Origin: Polytrichum commune
Lineage: Eukaryota; Streptophyta; Polytrichopsida; Polytrichales; Polytrichaceae
Assembly: GCA_950295325.1 (NCBI GenBank)
Contig: OX485806.1
Span: forward strand, 1,736,001 to 1,800,000
Reading direction: 5' to 3'
DNA: 64,000 nucleotides
A program made the translations under genes and the position numbers. The notes below the pieces were generated by a model. The model saw only the letters and a program-made list of their open reading frames with translations. It did not search any database and was not told the DNA's origin. This document shows positions 58,030-64,000 of the stretch, one piece after another (the stretch's first letter is position 1; every line of letters starts with the position of its first letter).

Positions 58030-58284
58030 ATGCCTGGGCGTCCTTTGTCTGATGTAGAGTTGTCAACAGTCCTTAGAGAAGCCTTATCACGCATAGCAAA
58101 ACGATACCATCCTGGTGACGATACTACTGAAGATGCAGACTTTGCAATCGTCCAATGTTTGGTTAGCCTCTACCCGGTAGGACCAATGAGAGATATAATA
58201 GATGAAGAATTGATTCGAGTTACTTTGCACAGTGACGAAGCATCCACAGAGGAGGCAGACAGAGAGGCGGAAAACGAATGCTAG
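58030..58284 (+). CDS. Gypsy leader ORF c (84 residues), unknown
   Basis: A short acidic ORF starting at ATG 58030 (LSDVELSTVLREALSRIAKR, then many Asp and Glu). It lies between leader ORF b and the RNase H ORF. Unrecognised, but its position in an otherwise compact, young element argues that it is retained. Confidence 0.45.
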   Translation: MPGRPLSDVELSTVLREALSRIAKRYHPGDDTTEDADFAIVQCLVSLYPVGPMRDIIDEELIRVTLHSDEASTEEADREAENEC

Positions 58285-58353
58285 CGAGTAATGACACTGT
58301 ACATGCTATAGGAAAATATACATAAATTGGAACCAGTAATCCATCAGTGAGAA

Positions 58354-58764
58354 ATGACCGATGAGAAAGAAGAATGGAAACTTTATTTTGACGGGTCTTG
58401 CTCCAAAGAATTAGGCTCCGGGGCAGGAGTCATTTTAGAAGATAGTGCAGGTAAACAAGACAAATATCACAAAGACTTGGGTCAAGATCTCACTTGCAAT
58501 CAATCAGAGTATGCCGCTTTAATCACGGGTCTAGAAATAGCGAAAGGAAAAGGGATCACCCGCCTCACTGTATCAGGTGACTCGCAGTTAGTCTGCAAGC
58601 AAGTAGCAGGCGACTGGCAAGTAAAGTCTGGAAATTTAATTCCGTACCATCAAGCTGTGGAGAACCTAAAATCACAGTTTGAGTCAGTCAGTATTACCCA
58701 CATTCCTCGTGATCAAAATACAGAAGCTGATAAATTATCAAAGTTCAGAGTCCATAGACGTTGA
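58354..58764 (+). CDS. Stand-alone RNase H encoded upstream of gag
   Basis: A complete ORF of 136 residues with all four catalytic positions of type I RNase H: Asp13 in YFDGSCS, Glu52 in NQSEYAALITGLE, Asp76 in SGDSQLV and Asp126 in RDQNTEADKLS. The look is that of the archaeal/plant-like group (aRNH) which plant Tat elements are known to have acquired. In those elements it normally sits inside pol, next to the original RNase H. Here it is a separate ORF 134 nt before the gag start and in a different frame. It should degrade the RNA strand of the RNA-DNA hybrid during reverse transcription. How it would reach the particle is unknown: no fusion with gag or pol is visible. Confidence 0.85.
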   Translation: MTDEKEEWKLYFDGSCSKELGSGAGVILEDSAGKQDKYHKDLGQDLTCNQSEYAALITGLEIAKGKGITRLTVSGDSQLVCKQVAGDWQVKSGNLIPYHQAVENLKSQFESVSITHIPRDQNTEADKLSKFRVHRR

Positions 58765-58897
58765 GATACATGCACGATAAGTTCACTCAGTTTGACGGAC
58801 TTTCAAAAACACATAAAGATTTGTAAGTTTAGCAGAAGCTTGTGCCAAGCCAAAGCAGAAACGAAGGAGATACCCAAGAGCGGAACGAGGAACAACC

Positions 58898-61800
58898 ATG
58901 GTGACGATTCCGGTGTTCGATGGTGCGAGCAAGGCAGATCCGGAAAAATTTCTTCGCCAGTTCAAACGTGCATGCATGGCAAATGGCGATCGTGATGAAG
59001 AAGCTTGGTTAGAGATGTTACCGATTCATCTAGATGATGAAGCCTCATGGTGGTATGAGGCCCAGTCAGCAGAGGTCAAGGCCAGTTGGTCCTCTCTGAC
59101 CAAGGAATTGTTGAATGAGTTTCAGGAAAAAGAAAGCTACCATGCTCTGTTGGGGGCACTTAACCTAATGAAGCAGAAGACCAACGCGTCGGGTGGGGCA
59201 ACAGAAAATGTGCGTGAATTTGTGACGAGGCTCAAAGAAGTACGATCTCGTATTTTGAGGAGTTTGAGAAAGACTCCAAATACTGAGGGATCGTCAGGCT
59301 TGACGCCAGCTAGTTCGGCCGCTACTGTTGCCAGCATTGATGCTTTGGTATTACGAACCTTCATTCGAGGATTGATATTACCCATTCAAGAGATAGTAGC
59401 ATGGAAAGAGCCTGAGACTTTGGAAGCGGCAATTTCTTGGGCCCAGAGAAAAGAAGCCAATCTGGCAGACATGGCACAACCCGACGTGGTGGTGATCGCG
59501 ACACCCACAGCTGCACCCACACGAGCAAACGTCCCAAGCGGTGGACCCACACCATTAGTCCCGGGTAGTACTCAGACAGATTACTTCACTGTGAACAAAC
59601 TTGTAGAAGAATTCAAGGACCTCAAATTGTTTCTAGTACAAGGGCAAAACTTGCGCAGTAAAAGCCCAAGCCAAGAAAGACCAGTACTCCAAAGGTCGGT
59701 TCAATTTGTCACGTGCCACGGATGCGGAAAAAAAGGGCATTACAAGTCCGATTGTCCTGACCATGTAGATGCACATTCAAGAGGAGGAGGAGGAGGAAGC
59801 ACTTCTTCTGCCAAATTAACGGAAGTCAACCTGTTGGAATTTGATGACGGCCGAACCAATGACCAAGTTCCAGAGGTCATGGTAGCCAAACGATACCGCC
59901 CAATGCAGGACATTGAGCCCCCGATGAGAGCACATCACAAAAGGAGAAAGAACAAAGCTACTGATGCCCCAGGCACCAGTAGGGGAACGGAGAAGCGACA
60001 CCGGAGGAAGATCGGAATTGAGGACATGTTGTTGAGTAAGGGGCAGCATGACTACTCCATAATTGCTGATTTGGGTAAGCAACCCGCCAACATTACAGTG
60101 GGACAATTAATTGCCCGTTGTCCCTCGTTGAGAAGAGAATTGAGGCAGGGGATAAGCACAAGGAGAAGCAACCGCTCAACAGCCGAAATCCGAGTTACAG
60201 ATTCTGGTCGAGAGGACATGCAGTCACCACAAGTTCAAGCCACTATTGCTGGGAGAGACGTCAGTGGTTGCCTAGTAGATGGCGGGGCAGCGGTCAACAT
60301 CATCTCTAATTGGTTGGTGGACGATTTGGAACTCACACCCACACACTCCTCGCCGTTGCGACTTAAAGTTGCAGATCAAAGGTGCGTGAAATCCGTCGGT
60401 ATGTTAGCCCAACAACCCATCACAGTCCAAGGAGTCACAGTGAAGGTCGATTTTCACATTTTGGATATCTCTGAAGCAAGGGGCGGGTATCCCATCATTC
60501 TTGGGAGGCCGTGGCTGAAAGAGGTGAAAGCTGTAGACTACTGGGAAAAAGGTAACATGAGAATTGGCCCCCATATGAATAGGGTCAACGTGAAGGTAAT
60601 ACCGAATTGCAAGAAATCCTACAACAACTCTCCTGAAGATACATCAGACGAAGAATATGACTCGACTTGGACATCAGAAGTCACCACTTCTGATAGCGAA
60701 AGTGAAACGGAGGTGGACTTGTACGCGCTAGATCTTCTTCCCCAAGTGCTAACAAGTTCTATGAATCACCTAGATGATCATACTGTGGTTCCAAGTCGGC
60801 ATGAGGAATTACTACGTCTTGTCCAGTTCGGCCCCACCCTGACGGAAAGAGAGAAATCAGAGTTGCAAGAACTGGTACTAGAATACTCGCATCTCTTTGT
60901 CTCGCACCATCATGACCTACCTGCAATCACATTAGAGGAGCACCGCATCGAATTATTTCCTGGAGCAAAGCCGGTGCGTGCCCGACAGAAGAGAATGGCA
61001 CCCGACAAAGTTCAAATCCTCAGGAACGAACTCGACAAGCTCCTGGAGGGTGGTTTCATCACTCAAGTCCACAACACAGAATGGGTCTCACCTGTTGTAA
61101 TAGTGCCAAAGAAGGGAGGCAAATGGCGTGTATGTATTAACTACCGCGCTCTGAATCAAGTGACGAAGAAGGACAGACAACCGCTACCCCACATCGATGA
61201 GCTTTTGGATAATGTGGCGGGTCATGATTTATACACTTTTTGTGACGGGTATAGCGGTTACCATCAAATACGTGTTCACAAGGAGGACGTCCTTAAAACA
61301 ACGTTCTCGACCCCTTGGGGGACATTTGCATACTTGCGAATGCCCTTCGGGTTGTGCAATGCGGGAGGTACTTTCCAAAGGGTACAGATGCACATCTTTG
61401 GACCATACATCGGACGGTTCATTAGGGTATACCTTGATGATTTTGCTGTCTTCAGCGACCGACACCTCCACATCAGTCATGTCAGGACGGCATTTAATAG
61501 ACTTGCAGAGCATGGTTGCTCCTTAAGTCCTGAGAAATGTCGAATCGGTTTTGAAGAGGGACCACTACTGGGGCACATCGTTTTCCGTGGAGGATTACGC
61601 GTCGACCCTGATAAAGTCCAACGTATCCGAGAGCTAAGAATACCAATAAAATCTGCTGAAGCATCAACGTTGTGGGGAATAATCAACTACCACAACCGGT
61701 TTATTGAGAACCTGGCAGGAGTAGCGCGGCCAATCACTAATCTTATCAGGAAAGGCACCCCATTTACATGGACCGCTGAATGCTGCAAAGCCCTTGAGCA

Positions 61801-63577
61801 TATCAAGAATTGTCTCTCGGATGATCCAGTCATGAGACATCCAAATTGGGATCTTGCGTTCACTATTAACCCCACTGTATCAGACATCGCGGTCGCAGCA
61901 GTGCTCATGCAGAACGATGAGGCTGGACGTGCACATCCCATTTACTACGCGAGCAGGTTACTGACCAATTGTGAGCTAAGATATTCTTCACCTGAGAAAT
62001 TAACTACGTCATTATTATTTGCTTGCACAAAATTCCGCCACTACTTACTGTCCAACCCCTTCCCAGTGGTAGTTCTGTGTGAGACCGACGAGCTCAAGAG
62101 AGTAGTGCAACAGACTGAACCCACGGGAAGGGCAGCAAGGTTCTTAGCTGCTCTACAACAATACGATCTGTTTTTCAAAACTACGAAGACCCAGAGATCT
62201 GCGCACGCCAAGCTACTCCTAGAGCTCGGATCTCCTCCAGAGTCCACCGAAGGGGCCATCTCAGATGAGGCAGAATGTTACACAATCACAAGAGCCGAAG
62301 ACGAACCTGATTTCGGGTACCCAACAATTGCAAACTACCTAAGGGACTTGGTGTTCCCTTCCAATTCAAGTGCTCAACAACGCAAGGACATCCGTAGGCG
62401 AGCGCTCCCGTTCACCTTGATCGGTGATACACTTTACAGGAGGGGACGTGACGGAGTTTTGAGAAGAGCAGTCAATAAGGAAGAAGCAAGAAAAATCCTG
62501 CCAGAATGCCACGAAGGAGTCTGTGGGGGCCACTTCGCCACCGACTCAACTGCACGTAAGATACTCACAGCCGGATATTTTTGGCCAAGCATGTTTAAGG
62601 ATTGTGCTAAATATTGTCAGAGTTGTCCCACATGTCAAGCCTATGGGAGGAGATTATTCGCCCATACTGAATTGCATCCAATCCTCCCTACCGGAGCTTT
62701 CGAAAAGTGGGGACTCGACTTCGTCGGGGCACTTCCAAAAACATCACGAAGAAACGAATATCTCATTGTGGCCACAGACTACTTGACCAAGTGGTGCGAA
62801 GCTGCTGCAGTGAAGAAATGTACCCAGGACGTGGCAGCAGATTTCCTGTTTAACCAAGTGATTTGCCGATATGGTTGCCCACTTGAGGTAATCACTGATC
62901 AAGGATCCCACTTCACTAGTGGTGTCATCACCAAACTTTTGAGCAAGTTGTCGGTGAAACATAGGAGGGTTACACCATACTACCCCCAAGCAAATGGCAT
63001 GGTTGAGAAAACCAATGGAATTCTCACAGGTATCATTTCCAAAATAATTTTAGACAAACGTCATACATGGGACGATCATGTGGGAGAAGCTCTCTGGGCA
63101 TACCGCACGACTCATAAATTAGTCACTGGGTACACTCCTTTCCAGCTTGTATTTGGATTTGAAGCAGTCGTTCCCATCGAGCTCGAAATCCCATCTTTGC
63201 GCCTTGCAGTTCAACACGGGTTAGGAGATCATGAATCTGTCGAGGCCAGACTCATGACTCTCGAACGACTCGATGAAAACAGAAGACGCGCTTTGTGGAA
63301 CATTGAAGTCATACAGCACCGCCGGAAGGAAAGGCATGACGCCCGAGGTAAGAAAACTACCTACCCGGCCGGAAGCCTTGTGATGCTCATCGACAGTTGG
63401 TTACAAAAGCAACACGGGCAGAAGTTTCGTCCAAAGTGGAAGGGTCCATTTGTCATTCATCAACAATTTGACAATGGCACTTACAAACTCAGCACGCCAG
63501 ATGGGAGGATCATTACTAAAACATACAACGGGTCGAAGCTCAAGGCGTATAAGCACATGGAGCATTTACAGGGATGA
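58898..63577 (+). CDS. Gag-pol polyprotein of the gypsy element (1559 residues)
   Basis: A single uninterrupted ORF with a strong start context (CAACCATGG). In order: capsid-like gag domain (about residues 10-200); zinc knuckle CHGCGKKGHYKSDC (about 273-286); aspartic protease with VDGGAAVNI (Asp461, Gly instead of the usual Ser/Thr after Asp); reverse transcriptase with YLDDF at 845-849; RNase H-like region (about 985-1110) lacking the usual acidic residues; integrase with HHCC finger from His1205 and catalytic Asp1274, Asp1334 and Glu1370 (DD35E). The C-terminus ends soon after a KWKGPFVI segment with no chromodomain. Gag and pol are in one frame, so particle stoichiometry must be set by processing or another mechanism. 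The ORF appears intact apart from the RNase H degeneration. Confidence 0.95.
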   Translation: MVTIPVFDGASKADPEKFLRQFKRACMANGDRDEEAWLEMLPIHLDDEASWWYEAQSAEVKASWSSLTKELLNEFQEKESYHALLGALNLMKQKTNASGGATENVREFVTRLKEVRSRILRSLRKTPNTEGSSGLTPASSAATVASIDALVLRTFIRGLILPIQEIVAWKEPETLEAAISWAQRKEANLADMAQPDVVVIATPTAAPTRANVPSGGPTPLVPGSTQTDYFTVNKLVEEFKDLKLFLVQGQNLRSKSPSQERPVLQRSVQFVTCHGCGKKGHYKSDCPDHVDAHSRGGGGGSTSSAKLTEVNLLEFDDGRTNDQVPEVMVAKRYRPMQDIEPPMRAHHKRRKNKATDAPGTSRGTEKRHRRKIGIEDMLLSKGQHDYSIIADLGKQPANITVGQLIARCPSLRRELRQGISTRRSNRSTAEIRVTDSGREDMQSPQVQATIAGRDVSGCLVDGGAAVNIISNWLVDDLELTPTHSSPLRLKVADQRCVKSVGMLAQQPITVQGVTVKVDFHILDISEARGGYPIILGRPWLKEVKAVDYWEKGNMRIGPHMNRVNVKVIPNCKKSYNNSPEDTSDEEYDSTWTSEVTTSDSESETEVDLYALDLLPQVLTSSMNHLDDHTVVPSRHEELLRLVQFGPTLTEREKSELQELVLEYSHLFVSHHHDLPAITLEEHRIELFPGAKPVRARQKRMAPDKVQILRNELDKLLEGGFITQVHNTEWVSPVVIVPKKGGKWRVCINYRALNQVTKKDRQPLPHIDELLDNVAGHDLYTFCDGYSGYHQIRVHKEDVLKTTFSTPWGTFAYLRMPFGLCNAGGTFQRVQMHIFGPYIGRFIRVYLDDFAVFSDRHLHISHVRTAFNRLAEHGCSLSPEKCRIGFEEGPLLGHIVFRGGLRVDPDKVQRIRELRIPIKSAEASTLWGIINYHNRFIENLAGVARPITNLIRKGTPFTWTAECCKALEHIKNCLSDDPVMRHPNWDLAFTINPTVSDIAVAAVLMQNDEAGRAHPIYYASRLLTNCELRYSSPEKLTTSLLFACTKFRHYLLSNPFPVVVLCETDELKRVVQQTEPTGRAARFLAALQQYDLFFKTTKTQRSAHAKLLLELGSPPESTEGAISDEAECYTITRAEDEPDFGYPTIANYLRDLVFPSNSSAQQRKDIRRRALPFTLIGDTLYRRGRDGVLRRAVNKEEARKILPECHEGVCGGHFATDSTARKILTAGYFWPSMFKDCAKYCQSCPTCQAYGRRLFAHTELHPILPTGAFEKWGLDFVGALPKTSRRNEYLIVATDYLTKWCEAAAVKKCTQDVAADFLFNQVICRYGCPLEVITDQGSHFTSGVITKLLSKLSVKHRRVTPYYPQANGMVEKTNGILTGIISKIILDKRHTWDDHVGEALWAYRTTHKLVTGYTPFQLVFGFEAVVPIELEIPSLRLAVQHGLGDHESVEARLMTLERLDENRRRALWNIEVIQHRRKERHDARGKKTTYPAGSLVMLIDSWLQKQHGQKFRPKWKGPFVIHQQFDNGTYKLSTPDGRIITKTYNGSKLKAYKHMEHLQG

Positions 63578-63603
63578 GTGTTCATTCGATGAACCCTAAT
63601 CCT

Positions 63604-63613
63604 GGGGAGGAGA
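63604..63613 (+). other. Polypurine tract
   Basis: GGGGAGGAGA directly precedes the 3' LTR start at 63614, the expected primer site for plus-strand synthesis. Confidence 0.85.
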
Positions 63614-64000
63614 TGATATCCCTAGTTTTTTACCACTTACTTTTTACTTCTACGCATGATAGTTTACTTTCCTCTTCCCTTCTCCTTACCTCTCACTCCA
63701 AGATCCCGCTTGTTGGAGAAGGAAACCCGAACTACATCCAATCTTCTCAACCCTTTCCATTTCAAAATCACAAGCAATCGGTAACCACCGTGCCTTGGCA
63801 AGAAAGCAAACGGCACTACCATCGTGCCAAGAAACCACTACCAAGAGGATTTATAGGACTCCTCTTGCAGTCCAGACCATCTCTCTTTTTTTCGGCTTTA
63901 GGCTCTCTCTCGCAATCTCGCCGGTGGGCTCTTTTTTCTCTTTAGTTCTCTCTCAGTCTTTTTAGGAGCTCAACTCTTCCATGTGATATGGTTGAGTTCA
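63614..64000 (+). repeat. 3' LTR, partial (387 bp in window)
   Basis: Begins TGATATCCC and matches the first 387 bp of the 5' LTR; I saw no differences by eye. Confidence 0.92.

Larger units (their letters stand above)
56493..64000 (+). mobile_element. Ty3/gypsy LTR retrotransposon, Tat-like, 3' LTR cut by window end
   Basis: Order: 5' LTR, primer-binding site, three short ORFs, a stand-alone RNase H ORF, one long gag-pol ORF, polypurine tract, 3' LTR. The integrase follows reverse transcriptase, as in Ty3/gypsy, and the C-terminus lacks a chromodomain, so it is not a chromovirus. An extra RNase H and a GTTGCCGGGA-type primer site point to the Tat/Ogre side of the family. The visible 387 bp of the 3' LTR read the same as the 5' LTR, so the insertion is young. 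There is no envelope gene: only 26 nt separate the gag-pol stop and the polypurine tract. The pentamer before the 5' LTR is GGTAC; its partner is beyond the window. Confidence 0.93.

Noticed and set aside
58898-64000. Endogenous retrovirus or plant pararetrovirus
   Set aside because: No envelope ORF, no movement or coat protein, and LTR plus integrase order is that of a Ty3/gypsy retrotransposon.

Overview
The window looks like repeat-dense nuclear DNA from a plant or streptophyte alga. Evidence is GT-AG introns throughout, four copies of the plant telomere repeat AAACCCT at 54764-54791, a CACTA element with a TNP2 transposase, a MULE-type transposase, a tRNA-derived SINE, and a Ty3/gypsy element without chromodomain. 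No housekeeping gene is recognisable, so lineage cannot be fixed; an early-diverging streptophyte is only a guess. Nearly everything recognisable is a mobile element, a remnant of one, or an unknown gene embedded in repeats. LAYOUT: 1-5 kb holds a four-exon minus-strand gene like the CACTA second ORF (Ptta/En/Spm family). 5-11.6 kb is AT-rich without a supportable gene. 11.7-18.16 kb is a decayed TNP2 gene and the right end of its CACTA element, interrupted by a 1268-bp non-autonomous CACTA element that itself contains a SINE. 18.16-25.2 kb is an ~86-bp satellite interrupted by a solo LTR with perfect target duplication. 25.2-30.4 kb carries an apparently intact two-exon MULE-like transposase (GCM/WRKY-like zinc cluster, DDE-type core, SWIM finger) plus a small basic ORF. 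30.7-43.5 kb is a multi-exon gene (gene A here) with a ParB/DGxHR-like domain; three introns are filled with ~85-bp tandem repeats. 43.8-45.75 kb is a second, inverted copy of the same LTR family. 45.75-51.4 kb is a GC-rich gene (gene B) with another ParB/DGQHR-like domain, probably fused to a C-terminal FCP1/NIF-type HAD phosphatase domain. 53-56.5 kb holds an unknown ORF, an alternating satellite with telomere repeats, and a broken second copy of the MULE. 56.5-64 kb is a young, apparently intact Ty3/gypsy element, its 3' LTR cut by the window edge. MAIN OBSERVATION: genes A and B, side by side, encode divergent proteins with a ParB-like domain, and each has its own short dyad-symmetric element, two arms around a 2-nt centre, repeated many times in its introns: GGGTTCGG-GA-CCGAACCC in gene A (about 20 copies) and ACGAACG-nn-CGTTCGT in gene B (12 copies in and around the gene). 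That is formally similar to a ParB protein and its parS sites, but binding is pure inference. A second strong observation is that the gypsy element encodes a complete RNase H as a separate ORF upstream of gag, while the RNase H inside its polyprotein has lost its catalytic residues.
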